Assembly (NCBI GenBank): GCA_902782465.1 | Contig: CACZNH010000005.1 | Location: 1 to 64,000, forward strand | DNA: 64,000 bases | Origin: an uncultured Bacteroidales bacterium | Lineage (GTDB): Bacteria > Bacteroidota > Bacteroidia > Bacteroidales > Muribaculaceae | Direction of reading: 5' to 3' | Part shown: positions 24,226-32,405 of the stretch, piece after piece | Layout of the letters: each line of letters opens with the position of its first letter | How positions within the stretch are numbered: the first letter of the stretch is position 1 | Notes under the pieces: model-generated | What the model saw: only the letters and a program-made list of their open reading frames with translations | What the model was told of the DNA's origin: nothing | Databases searched by the model: none | Position numbers and translations under genes: made by a program

Positions 24226-25650
24226 CTCGAAGAGGTCGTCCATGAGAATTTCGTTTTGGACGATGCCAGAGTGGATGCCTGGAAGGACGCCGTAGGTGGT
24301 CACCATTGTCAGGGCGAGAGACTTGCGGACGTGGGTAGCCTCGGCGAAGATGGCCATCTTCATGCGAAGGGAATCGGCATAAGCCTTGGTGATGCTGTAA
24401 GGCTTCTCGGAGAATTTCATCTCGCAGATGTTGATGGTGCGGTCACTGCGGTCTATCAGCAGATCAATCTGCGCACCGTCACCGTCACCACCTTGTTTGC
24501 GCCAAGAACAGGCGCTGGTGGCTATTCCGCTGATGCCAAGTCGTTTCTTCATCTGGGGCAAATGCAATAGGCATACCGTCTCAAAACTGAAACCCTGCCA
24601 AGCCCTGACCATCGGAGAATTCATATTACTTGTCCAGTAGTGTTCATCCTTGCTGTTGTTGTTATGGACAAACTTAAAATAGAACAGGGTATAGGGGTCA
24701 GAAATGCGATAAACCGTATTGCGGACTGAACTCTTGAACTTGGAATACGTCTCAATGAAGTCGCAGCGCTCCAAATTTTCCAAGATTTTGCTTAAGCCGC
24801 CACCTGATAATTTCGTTTTCTCGATGATTTCGGCACGAATCATACCCTCGCGCTTACTGGCCAATGCCATCACTACATCTATATACTTGTCAGCCTGAGA
24901 GAACAGCGCATTAAACAATTCGTCAAATTCTTCCTTCATGGCTGCGTTCTTCTGGAAAAAGAGGCGGTCAATATTCTGCGCAAGACTCTCTCGGGGATTC
25001 AACAGACTCAAATAAAAGGGTACCCCGCCCAATGCCATGTAGCACTGCAAAATCGTATATCTGTCCCAACGGCATCCATACTCGTGCAAAAACTCCTCGC
25101 ATTCGCCCAGGTTGAAGGGACGCAAGTAGATTTGGGCCGTGATTCGGTTATGAAGTCCACCCTGATTCTTCACCAACTTGTTGACCATCCATGAGGTTGC
25201 CGAGCCACAAGCGATAAACAGGATGTCACTGCGTTGAGCCGCCCATGCGTTCCAGAAATACTCCAAAGCATCCACAAAACTGCTGCGCGGCGTGTCAATC
25301 CAGGGCATCTCGTCAAAGAAAATCACTTTGCGCTCCTTAGCAGGTTTCATCTTTATGAGTGCCTTTAACTCCTCAAAGGCTTGTTCCCAACTGTTTAGAG
25401 TAGGCGCATAGGGCGACCCGCTAAACTCCTGAAGCTGGCGGGCAAAGCGTTGCAACTGCACTTGCGGCGGCTGCTTTCTCGCTCCCACATAAGTGAAAGT
25501 GAACTCATCTTGAAACACTTGATTGACAAGAAAAGTCTTACCGATGCGGCGACGGCCGTAAACGACTACAAACTCCGAACGTTTGGATTTATACAGACGT
25601 CTCAACTCTTCTACTTCTCGATTGCGGGCTATCAGTTTCATAATCATCAT
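24217..25650 (-). CDS. Archaeal-type AAA ATPase with C-terminal nuclease-like domain
   Basis: The 477-residue protein begins IARNREVEELRRLY and has a Walker A motif GRRRIGKTF (about residue 35), Walker B VIFFDEMPW (about 110) and a sensor-type segment FIACGSATSWM. A winged-helix region follows (about 270-310). The C-terminal third contains AQIDLLIDRSDRTINICEMKF, the spacing D-x(n)-E-x-K of the PD-(D/E)xK nuclease fold (DUF234-like). Function in bacteria is not established. The gene cuts a phage portal gene at its 3' side and is preceded by a 53-bp-period repeat array. ATG 25641 is an equally good start. Confidence 0.88.
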   Translation of the reverse strand: MMIMKLIARNREVEELRRLYKSKRSEFVVVYGRRRIGKTFLVNQVFQDEFTFTYVGARKQPPQVQLQRFARQLQEFSGSPYAPTLNSWEQAFEELKALIKMKPAKERKVIFFDEMPWIDTPRSSFVDALEYFWNAWAAQRSDILFIACGSATSWMVNKLVKNQGGLHNRITAQIYLRPFNLGECEEFLHEYGCRWDRYTILQCYMALGGVPFYLSLLNPRESLAQNIDRLFFQKNAAMKEEFDELFNALFSQADKYIDVVMALASKREGMIRAEIIEKTKLSGGGLSKILENLERCDFIETYSKFKSSVRNTVYRISDPYTLFYFKFVHNNNSKDEHYWTSNMNSPMVRAWQGFSFETVCLLHLPQMKKRLGISGIATSACSWRKQGGDGDGAQIDLLIDRSDRTINICEMKFSEKPYSITKAYADSLRMKMAIFAEATHVRKSLALTMVTTYGVLPGIHSGIVQNEILMDDLFELA

Positions 25651-25660
25651 ATTTTGGCGG

Positions 25661-25802
25661 CAAATTTATATAAAAAATCGAGTTGTGGCAAGTTTTAAGT
25701 CAACAAAAGTGTCCATAACTCGAAAAAAAGTTGAGTTGTGGACAGTTTTATTCAGATTAAAGTGTCCACAAATCGAAAAAAAATCGAGTTGTGGACACTT
25801 TT
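25661..25802 (-). promoter_or_regulatory. Promoter box and iteron-like repeat array of the ATPase gene
   Basis: On the minus strand TAAATTTG (25668-25661) is the likely -7 box. Upstream, the block (T/C)(C/T)GAGTTGTGG (plus strand) recurs at 25678, 25731 and 25784, an exact 53-bp period. Between them lie partners TGTCCA(T/C)AA(C/A)TCG, so each unit is an imperfect palindrome. The layout suggests a cooperative operator or replication-type iterons. Confidence 0.7.
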
Positions 25803-25829
25803 GATGGTTGAGGTACGAACTTTTCTAGG

Positions 25830-25981
25830 ACATCCGCAAGTCGCGCACCATGGAACAATACGAGACCGCTGCAGCAGAGGCCATCGCCGACCTGTCGGGC
25901 GACGCACTACGCTATAATGCCCAAATCAAGAGGCCGGCACAGATAATGACACCGGTGACGAGCAAATCGATGAGGCAGTAG
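25830..25981 (+). pseudogene. Displaced 3' fragment of a dus gene
   Basis: The open frame reads IRKSRTMEQYETAAAEAIAD, nearly the same as IRKSRTLEQYETAATAALAD of the intact dus gene at 21874-21935, with about ten silent or conservative base changes over 60 bases. It has no start and no catalytic part. Similarity fades after about 25896; the frame runs on to a stop at 25981 inside the neighbouring transporter gene. It is the right boundary of the island. Confidence 0.75.
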
Positions 25982-27291
25982 CCCATGATATCCTTCGCGT
26001 CAAGGCGAGCTATGGCTAAAGCCGGGAGAGCCCAGAATGGTTGTATGAGATTGGTCCATGCGTCACCCCATGCAATCGCCATACCTGTCAAGCCGGGGTC
26101 CACACCGAGGTTGGCACCCGCGGTGAACATAATCGGTGCCTGCACAGCCCAATGACCGCCGCCACTGGGCACAAACATATTGAGCACTGCGGCACACAGG
26201 AAGGTGAGCAACGGATAGGTGACGGGATTGCTGATGCGGATGCACGCTTCGGCCATGACGCCTCCCAGGCTGATGCCGCTGACGCCGATACCCGTAATGA
26301 TGCCCATGATGCCGGCATAGAAGGGGAACTGCAATATGATGCCTGCAGCACCGGTAGTCGCTTTTCCGAAGGCACGCACGTAGTTGACTGGTGTGGAATG
26401 CAGCAGGAGACCCAGCGCGAGGAATATCATGATTACCCCGCCAAGGTCTAAACCGGCACCACGCACGGCGAGATGAATCACGAGATAGGCCACAAGCATC
26501 AGTGCCACGAGCCACGAGAGCAGCTTGCTTTGCTCTAGCCGCTGTGCCGGCGTCTTGTCCGAGGAGGCAACGTCGGTGGTGATAATCTTATCATCGTCCT
26601 TCAGGACTGCGGGGTCGATGGTGAGGATGCCTTGCTTGGGGTGCATCAAGGTGTTAGCAACGGTGATGCCGATGATGACGAACAGCACTGTCACCAGATT
26701 GTGCCAGTCAAAGATGGTCTGCATCAATGGCACAGGGTCGGTCAACGCGCCATTGGTGGCCATGGCGAGTGAGTCGCCGGGAGTGGCCATTGTGAGGGGG
26801 ATGGAGCCGGAAATGCCGGCATGCCACACCACAAAGCCACTGTAAGCCGATGCGATAAGAAGCCTATAATCGACATCGGAACGCTGACGAGCTATTGCCT
26901 TAGCGAACACGACACCCACGATAAGGCCGAAGCCCCAGTTGAGGCAGCAGGATATTGCCGACACCACTGTCACCAGGGCTATTGCAGCGGGGGCACTCTG
27001 GGGCAAGCGGGCCAATGAAGCGATGGCTCGTTTGACAACCGGTGCTGCAGCCAGGGTCGAGCCGCATACGAGAACCAGAGCCATCTGCATGGCAAACGCC
27101 AACAGATTCCAGACGCCGCCACCCCAATGCTCAACCACCTCGATGGGGGTCTGGTGACACAATGGCATCGCCACCAATGCTGCCACAAAGGTGAGCAATA
27201 TGGCAAATATAAACGGTTCCGGCAACCAACGCTGCACTAATCGCACACAGAATTGAATCATTTTAGACCATTTGTGTCCACTAAAAATCAT
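25912..27291 (-). CDS. Short-chain fatty acid transporter (AtoE family)
   Basis: The 459-residue protein has about twelve hydrophobic helices and family features such as LVQRWLPEPFIFAILLTF at the start, NWGFGLIVGVVFAKAIAR, YSGFVVWHAGISGSIPLTMA and NMFVPSGGGHWAVQAPIM. AtoE-like permeases are thought to carry short-chain fatty acids such as butyrate or acetoacetate across the inner membrane. The alternative start ATG 27261 (MIQFCVRLVQRW) fits the usual family N-terminus better than ATG 27291. The 3' end overlaps the displaced dus fragment. Confidence 0.88.
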   Translation of the reverse strand: MIFSGHKWSKMIQFCVRLVQRWLPEPFIFAILLTFVAALVAMPLCHQTPIEVVEHWGGGVWNLLAFAMQMALVLVCGSTLAAAPVVKRAIASLARLPQSAPAAIALVTVVSAISCCLNWGFGLIVGVVFAKAIARQRSDVDYRLLIASAYSGFVVWHAGISGSIPLTMATPGDSLAMATNGALTDPVPLMQTIFDWHNLVTVLFVIIGITVANTLMHPKQGILTIDPAVLKDDDKIITTDVASSDKTPAQRLEQSKLLSWLVALMLVAYLVIHLAVRGAGLDLGGVIMIFLALGLLLHSTPVNYVRAFGKATTGAAGIILQFPFYAGIMGIITGIGVSGISLGGVMAEACIRISNPVTYPLLTFLCAAVLNMFVPSGGGHWAVQAPIMFTAGANLGVDPGLTGMAIAWGDAWTNLIQPFWALPALAIARLDAKDIMGYCLIDLLVTGVIICAGLLIWAL

Positions 27292-27548
27292 AGAAGCTCT
27301 TTGATATTATTGAATTAAACTTTTTCTGGTTTTTTGAATCAAGCCACCCTTACGGGTTGACGCGGCAAAAGTAACACTTATTTCCCAAATCCTATCCAGT
27401 TCAACAGTGGTTTTCCCTAAAAAAGGATGTCATTTAGTAATTGGGACCATCATTCTACTTTTCCCTCAAACCCATATCAGCCCGACAATGTTGGTACGAA
27501 TTCCTCAGAAAATCGGTAAATATCAAGCGGAAAAGAAAAGTATTATAT

Positions 27549-27556
27549 TACCTTTG
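27549..27556 (+). promoter_or_regulatory. -7 promoter box upstream of the barrel-like protein
   Basis: TACCTTTG 46 bases before the ATG at 27602. No good -33 element is visible. It lies inside the longest open frame and so argues for the internal start. The gap 27292-27601 holds nothing else I can name. Confidence 0.5.
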
Positions 27557-27601
27557 CGGCTGCAATTTAATAAGAACTACCAACAAACAAATATTAATTG
27601 T

Positions 27602-28198
27602 ATGAAAATCAAATGTTTACTGGCTGCTCTGGCCATCAGTGCAGTTTTGAGTGTTCCCGTTCAGGCCCAGGACGAAGTGGAGACCCGTCATGAGATTGCC
27701 ATTACCTATGGTGGCGTCCCCAACTCCGTGTGGATTGATGCCTTCACAGATATTGTTGCTGCCATGTTTGGTGAGACCCATAAGAACCAACACTACATTG
27801 GCCCCATCGGTCTCGAGTATTTTTATCACACCAGCCCGTTGATTGGCGTGGGTGCCGTGGGTGTTTTCGCTACCAATAACCAGGACGCTTTCTACAAAGA
27901 GACAAAGACGTCGTACTTGACCAAGTCCTACGCCACCATCATGCCAGCGATAAAGTTCAACTGGTTGCGCAAGCACAATTGGGGCATGTACACCAAGTTG
28001 GCCATCGGTGGCACATACGCCTTCATGACCGATGAAGACTGTGACAACGGCCTGAAAACCCATATCAACGACTTCCTGTTCAACTTCCAGGCATCGCTAC
28101 TGGGTGTTGAGGCCGGCAATGACCACGTTCGCGGCTTTGTGGAACTGGGCGTTGGTGAGCAGGGTATCGCCTTGGCTGGCTTGCGCTACAAGTTCTGA
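27602..28198 (+). CDS. Outer-membrane beta-barrel-like protein
   Basis: The 198-residue product has a signal peptide (MKIKCLLAALAISAVLSVPVQAQ written as residues 1-23) and then alternating hydrophobic strands typical of small barrels (IAITYGGVP, IGPIGLEYFYH, IGVGAVGVFA, WGMYTKLAIGGTYAFM), ending with GIALAGLRYKF; a C-terminal phenylalanine is usual for outer-membrane proteins. It resembles the hypothetical barrels abundant in Bacteroidales. Function is unknown. A good terminator follows at once. Confidence 0.72.
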   Translation: MKIKCLLAALAISAVLSVPVQAQDEVETRHEIAITYGGVPNSVWIDAFTDIVAAMFGETHKNQHYIGPIGLEYFYHTSPLIGVGAVGVFATNNQDAFYKETKTSYLTKSYATIMPAIKFNWLRKHNWGMYTKLAIGGTYAFMTDEDCDNGLKTHINDFLFNFQASLLGVEAGNDHVRGFVELGVGEQGIALAGLRYKF

Positions 28199-28218
28199 TT
28201 AACTACCTATTTCATGAT

Positions 28219-28257
28219 AAAAAGCGGCCTGGACACAGTCTCGGGCCGCTTTTCTTT
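28219..28257 (+). terminator. Terminator after the barrel-like gene
   Basis: AAAAGCGGCC (28220-28229) pairs with GGCCGCTTTT (28244-28253), 14-base loop, T-rich tail TTTTCTTTG. Confidence 0.88.
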
Positions 28258-28317
28258 GTGGGACTCACAGATTTTCCCTAATTTTGCACCATTATCATAA
28301 CCCATAATCCATTCATC

Positions 28318-29562
28318 ATGATGAAACTGAATCTGATTACATTCGCATCGTCGCTGGCTACCAGGGAGTCGATTTTCACCGACCATCACGAGTTGCTCGA
28401 CGCCATCGGCGAGAAATATGAGGTACAATACATTTTCCCCGAGGAACTGGACCAGCCCTTGCCCGAGGCCGCTACGATGGTGCTTGTGGGCAGCGGCGGT
28501 GTGGAAGAGATGGTCAAGGCGAACATTGACCGCCTGCCCCACTACGTCGTGCTCATCGCCGACGGCTTGAAGAATTCGCTTGCCGCCTCGCTCGAAATCC
28601 TGTCGTGGATGCGGCAGAACGGTCGCCACGGCCGCGTGCTGCACGGTCCCGTCAGTTTCATCATGCAGGGCATCGACGACTATGCTGTCGCCCATGACGC
28701 TATCCACCGCCTGCACGGCAAGCGCGTGGGCGTTATCGGCAAGCCTTCGGGATGGCTTATCGCCAGCAACGTGGACTATGCCGCCATGCGTGAGCGCTGG
28801 GGCGTGGAGATGGTGGATGTGCCCCTCGACGAGGTGGTCAAGGGCTATGAGGCCGTGCCCGACGACGAGGTGCAGGACATCACCGACGAGTTCATCGACA
28901 AGGCCGTCGGGGTCAAGGAGCCGTCGCGCGACGAGGTGGTCAAGGCGATGCGCCTCTACCGCTCGGTCAAGGGCATCGTGGAGCGTTACCGCCTGGATGC
29001 CTTCACGCTGAACTGCTTTGACCTGATTCCGACAACGCACACCACGGGCTGCGTGGCGCTGGCACTGCTCAACCAGGAAGGTATCCCCGCCGGCTGCGAG
29101 GGTGACGAGCAGACGCTGCTCACCATGCTGGCCGTACAGGCTGCCACGGGCGAGATGACGTTCATGGCCAACCCGTCCAAGATTCTGGACAACGCCGCCC
29201 ACGAGATGGTATTTGCCCACTGCACCATCGCCCCCGCGATGACCGACCGCTACATCGTGCGCGACCACTACGAGTCGCTGAGCGGTGTCGCTGTCGAGGG
29301 CGTCTTTGAGCCGATGCACATGACCGTGGTCAAGTGCGGCGGGGCGGGCATGGAGCGCTTTTTCATCAGCAAGGCACGCCTGCTGGAATGCACCACCAAC
29401 CCCAACATGTGCCGCACCCAGCTGCACCTGCGTCTCGACGAGCCGTTGGACTACTTCCTGGAACGCAGCATCGGCAACCACCACGTCATCGTCCGCGGTG
29501 ACTATGTTGAAAGATTATCACTTGTGTTCCGTATGCTCGGAGCAAAAAAGTCCTCACGCTAA
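28318..29562 (+). CDS. L-fucose/L-arabinose isomerase-like protein
   Basis: The 414-residue protein has an N-terminal Rossmann-like half (MVLVGSGGVEEMVKANIDRL, RVGVIGKPSGWLIAS) and a second half with the conserved block CFDLIPTTHTTGCVALALLN, EGDEQTLLTMLAVQAATGE and FAHCTIAPAMTDRY. This arrangement is that of proteins with the fucose-isomerase C-terminal fold that are often annotated as fucose isomerase-related. Length is shorter than true FucI (about 590), so the substrate may differ or it may be a catalytically altered relative. ATG 28321 is also possible. It is followed by a kinase-like gene. Confidence 0.65.
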   Translation: MMKLNLITFASSLATRESIFTDHHELLDAIGEKYEVQYIFPEELDQPLPEAATMVLVGSGGVEEMVKANIDRLPHYVVLIADGLKNSLAASLEILSWMRQNGRHGRVLHGPVSFIMQGIDDYAVAHDAIHRLHGKRVGVIGKPSGWLIASNVDYAAMRERWGVEMVDVPLDEVVKGYEAVPDDEVQDITDEFIDKAVGVKEPSRDEVVKAMRLYRSVKGIVERYRLDAFTLNCFDLIPTTHTTGCVALALLNQEGIPAGCEGDEQTLLTMLAVQAATGEMTFMANPSKILDNAAHEMVFAHCTIAPAMTDRYIVRDHYESLSGVAVEGVFEPMHMTVVKCGGAGMERFFISKARLLECTTNPNMCRTQLHLRLDEPLDYFLERSIGNHHVIVRGDYVERLSLVFRMLGAKKSSR

Positions 29563-29663
29563 GACGCTAAGTCGCTAAGATAAAATAAGGCTACGCATTA
29601 CATTGAACGGTCTATTGTTCTTATTATCATTAAAAACTTTGCGCCTTAGCGGCTTAGCGTGAG
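29553..29663. repeat. Imperfect 22-bp inverted repeat of CGCTAAG units
   Basis: CTCACGCTAAGACGCTAAG at 29553-29571 overlaps the stop of the preceding gene. Its complement GGCTTAGCGTGAG ends at 29663, 68 bases away. The arms are themselves made of CGCTAAG units. The arrangement is dispersed-repeat-like and may also terminate transcription. Confidence 0.6.
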
Positions 29664-29702
29664 ATTAAATGATAGGCGATACTATTATAGTATAGAAACA
29701 AC

Positions 29703-30449
29703 ATGCTGGTAAATCCCAAATACGAACACTTGAGGGGGTGGCTGGAGAAGTTGCCCGAGGAGTTTGAGCGGCTGGGCGAGGTCATCTATGACAAGCGCAA
29801 CCAGCTGCGCGTCATCGAGGCCCCCGACGGCACCCTCGTCAATGCCAAACGCTACTGCAAGACCCATGCGGTGAACCGCGTAGTCTATTCGCTGGGCATC
29901 CGCAAGCCCAAGGGGTTGAGGGCCTTCCTCTACCCTGCCCGACTGCTCGAGCGCGGCATCGACACACCCGAGCCCATCGCCTACATCGAGCGGCGCCATT
30001 GCGGTCTGTTGGGACTGAGCTACTTCGTCAGTGTGCAGTCCCCGCTGGGGCACACCCTCTATGAGTTGAGCCATGCCGAGGAAGGCACCTATGAGGAGCT
30101 GGCCGAAGCCGTGGGACACTTCATCGCAATGATGCATGAGCGCGAAGTGCAGCACTTGGACCTGTCACCGGGCAACATCCTGTGGGACAAGGACGAACAG
30201 GGTTACCATTTCGCCGTGGTGGACATCAACCGGATGCGCTTCGGCAAGGTCAGCATGGAACAGGGATGCTCCACGCTGTGCCGCCTGTGGGGACCCAAGC
30301 GCCTGACCGAACTGGTCGCCCGCAGCTATGCCCGTGAGCGCGGCTTTGACGAGGAACAAGCCGTCACCCGCACCATGCAGGCCCGCACCGCCTACTGGAC
30401 CCGCTACCTGCACCGCGGCCACACCATCGACTTCCCCCTCGAACTCTGA
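29703..30449 (+). CDS. Lipopolysaccharide kinase (Kdo/WaaP, InaA-like) family protein
   Basis: The 248-residue protein has a protein-kinase-like core: a glycine-poor N-lobe with the lysine in NAKRYCKTHAVNR (about 60), the catalytic loop QHLDLSPGNILW (about 156-167) and the metal-binding DIN in FAVVDINRMRF (about 178). This is the pattern of Kdo/WaaP kinases that phosphorylate lipid A-core sugars at the inner membrane, including small Bacteroidetes members. It follows the isomerase-like gene after 140 bases containing an inverted repeat. The actual acceptor is unknown. Confidence 0.82.
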   Translation: MLVNPKYEHLRGWLEKLPEEFERLGEVIYDKRNQLRVIEAPDGTLVNAKRYCKTHAVNRVVYSLGIRKPKGLRAFLYPARLLERGIDTPEPIAYIERRHCGLLGLSYFVSVQSPLGHTLYELSHAEEGTYEELAEAVGHFIAMMHEREVQHLDLSPGNILWDKDEQGYHFAVVDINRMRFGKVSMEQGCSTLCRLWGPKRLTELVARSYARERGFDEEQAVTRTMQARTAYWTRYLHRGHTIDFPLEL

Positions 30450-30459
30450 CCTCAAAACA

Positions 30460-30630
30460 AAAAGGAAAACAATAAGTACAACAAACACTATGGCATCCGC
30501 ATTCATTTTCAAACAACTTTCATAACGTTGAACAACTGGAACTTTTTTTGATTCCTGTTGTATATCATTTTTGTTGTTTAATTGCTTTGACGAATGAAAT
30601 TGTATTCGTTGTATTTATTGTTTTCCTTTT
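30460..30630. mobile_element. Inverted-repeat element with 23-bp ends (171 bp)
   Basis: The left end at 30460-30482 and the right end at 30608-30630 are inverted repeats with a single mismatch (left AAAAGGAAAACAATAAGTAC). The interior is noncoding and contains further weak complementarity (ATTCATTTTC with GAATGAAAT). It fills the gap between the kinase-like gene and the amylase gene and ends ten bases before the amylase stop codon. It may be a MITE or a very long terminator. Confidence 0.55.
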
Positions 30631-30639
30631 ATCTCTTAG

Positions 30640-32046
30640 TTACTTGTAGAGAACTAGGGCAGTGATAGGGGGAAGGGTGGCCTTGAGGACGCCCTTCTTG
30701 ACCTGGAAGCGTTGATTGGTGACGGCGTCACGGTATTTGCCATTGGACAGGGTGACGGGGATTGCCACCTGGCTGGGCTGTTCGTCGAGGTTGATGACCA
30801 CAGCGGCCTTGCTGCCGCGCTCGACGATAATCTGCTTGCCGTTGTCGCTGAACACGATATTCTCGGGCTGGTTGACCATGCGGTGGCGGAACTCGTTGAC
30901 GGCACGCACCACGGGGTGCTTGAACTCGTCATTACCCACCTTGCCGATTTCGTTGTCGCCCCAGTAGTTCTCACGGGTGCTGCCGTGGGGGCGGGAGTAG
31001 AACAGCGGTGTGCCGTACTGACGTGCGGTCAGGAAGACCCAACCCAGGCGGATGAGCTCGTCGCTCATGCCTGCCGAAGCGTGGTCGTTGCAATAGGTGT
31101 CGTGCGACTCCACCCAGGTCACCAGGTGGGCAGGGTCCACCGAGTGGTGCCACGAGAGCAGGTTGTCGGCACGGGCGTCATGCTTGTTGAGCACGTTGCG
31201 CAGCACCCAGCCGTAATTGCTGGCGGTCAAGTCCATATACTCGGCATAGCCCTGCTCGGGGACGTTGCGGTCCTGCAGCACCTCGCCATAGATGAAGAGG
31301 TCCTCGCGGGGAACGGCGAGCCTGAGGCCCTTGACGGCCTTGCGGCCCATAGCCACGTCCCAGAAGTCGTTCTCGGGCGACTTGGGGTCACGCATCTCGC
31401 CGGGCAGGCCGATGTGCTTGGCGGTGTCATAGCGGAATCCACTGGCACCGCAGGCCAGCACGTCGTTGACAAACTGCATGTAGTAGTACTGGAAGTCGGG
31501 ATTCTCGGTGTTCACATCGGGCAAGGTGCCCATCTCGCCGGTGGTGCACTGGTAGCGGTCGCTGTAGTCCTTGATGGGCCACAGGCCGTTGGCGTGGAAC
31601 AGGTTCTCACGGCCATTCACGGCGCTGTCCAGGCGCGCATTGATCTGCGTGCGGTCGATGACCGTGTGGTTGGGCAGCACATCCACGATGACACGCAGCC
31701 CCAGGCGTTTGGCCTCGTCACACATCGCCTTGAACTCGTCACGCGTTCCCAGCTGGTAGTTGCCGATGGTCCAGTCCGTGGGCTGGTAGTGGTAGTACCA
31801 CTTGCCGTGGCCAAAGAGCTGGCGTCCGCCGCCTTCGCCCACGACACACTCGTTGATGGGCGAGGTCTGCACGATGGTGTAGCCCGCAGCCTTGATTTCG
31901 GGCAGGTGCTGCTTGATGGTGTTGAACGACCACGACCAGGCGTGGAGGATAATCTCATCATTGCCTTGCCCAGCCTCGGCAGCCCATGCCGTGCCCGACA
32001 TCAAACCCGTGAGGGCAATCATAGCGGTAAGAATCAACTTTTTCAT
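30640..32046 (-). CDS. Secreted alpha-amylase (GH13)
   Basis: The 468-residue enzyme has a signal peptide (MKKLILTAMIALTGLMSGTA) and the four GH13 regions: VIVDVLPNHTV, GFRYDTAKH with the Asp nucleophile, FIYGEVLQ with the acid Glu, and WVESHDTY with the third Asp. The C-terminal beta domain (about 395-468) ends the protein. It hydrolyses alpha-1,4 glucans outside the cytoplasm. ATG 32046 gives a proper signal peptide; the in-frame TTG three codons upstream is less likely. It is not next to a Sus-type locus in this window. Confidence 0.92.
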   Translation of the reverse strand: MKKLILTAMIALTGLMSGTAWAAEAGQGNDEIILHAWSWSFNTIKQHLPEIKAAGYTIVQTSPINECVVGEGGGRQLFGHGKWYYHYQPTDWTIGNYQLGTRDEFKAMCDEAKRLGLRVIVDVLPNHTVIDRTQINARLDSAVNGRENLFHANGLWPIKDYSDRYQCTTGEMGTLPDVNTENPDFQYYYMQFVNDVLACGASGFRYDTAKHIGLPGEMRDPKSPENDFWDVAMGRKAVKGLRLAVPREDLFIYGEVLQDRNVPEQGYAEYMDLTASNYGWVLRNVLNKHDARADNLLSWHHSVDPAHLVTWVESHDTYCNDHASAGMSDELIRLGWVFLTARQYGTPLFYSRPHGSTRENYWGDNEIGKVGNDEFKHPVVRAVNEFRHRMVNQPENIVFSDNGKQIIVERGSKAAVVINLDEQPSQVAIPVTLSNGKYRDAVTNQRFQVKKGVLKATLPPITALVLYK

Positions 32047-32165
32047 ATATACCAAATTTTGTGATTAAACTCAATACTAACTCAACCGCAAAGGTAGAAA
32101 AATAACTAAAACTTCACAATGCAAAAAGCAAAAAACGGCTGGTGCCGTGCATCAAACGGCTTTTA

Positions 32166-32203
32166 GCCGTGCATAACGGATAAAGATTAACGAAGGGTTG
32201 ACG
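32166..32203. repeat. Dispersed repeat, copy upstream of pepD
   Basis: GCCGTGCATAACGGATAAAG and the following GGTTGACGC are matched by a longer version at 33970-34013 downstream of pepD, in the same orientation. The surrounding gap 32047-32405 holds no gene. Confidence 0.6.
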
Positions 32204-32323
32204 CACTGAAAAAAGAAATACAACTTCAACAATGAATAATATCTTGTTAGAGTTGTTTTTTGTTGTTCATGTTGTTTGATAAACCCATCGGCGGTTGTTT
32301 GATGAAAAATGTGGGCTGTTGTT

Positions 32324-32353
32324 TTGGGAAATGATTTGAAATACTTATATTTG
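32324..32353 (+). promoter_or_regulatory. pepD promoter
   Basis: TTTG (32324-32327), 18 bases, TATATTTG (32346-32353), 52 bases before the ATG. Confidence 0.65.
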
Positions 32354-32405
32354 CAGCCTGAAAGGAACATTCATTTTATAACCTGTAAGACATTAACACA
32401 AGACA

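Larger units (their letters stand above)
21992..25830. mobile_element. Degenerate phage-derived genomic island behind dus
   Basis: The 3.8-kb segment starts right after the dus stop codon and ends at a second, diverged copy of the dus 3' coding sequence. It contains a 5'-truncated phage-like gene, a small gene, an AT-rich membrane-protein gene, an 18-bp perfect inverted repeat, a truncated portal-like gene and an ATPase gene on the opposite strand. Base composition changes abruptly within it. No integrase, terminase or capsid gene remains, so it is a remnant. Matching dus sequence at both ends (CATCCGCAAGTC and GGAACAATACGA blocks) suggests integration in the 3' part of dus. Confidence 0.6.

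Noticed and set aside
25678-25802. Possible CRISPR array
   Set aside because: Only three imperfect palindromic units with similar spacers and no cas gene nearby; better read as operator-like repeats.
28207-29484. 425-codon minus-strand open frame opposite the isomerase-like gene
   Set aside because: Antisense shadow with His/Val/Gly-rich composition; it also crosses the plus-strand terminator at 28219.
30712-32064. 450-codon plus-strand open frame opposite the amylase gene
   Set aside because: Antisense shadow; the minus frame has the signal peptide and four GH13 regions.
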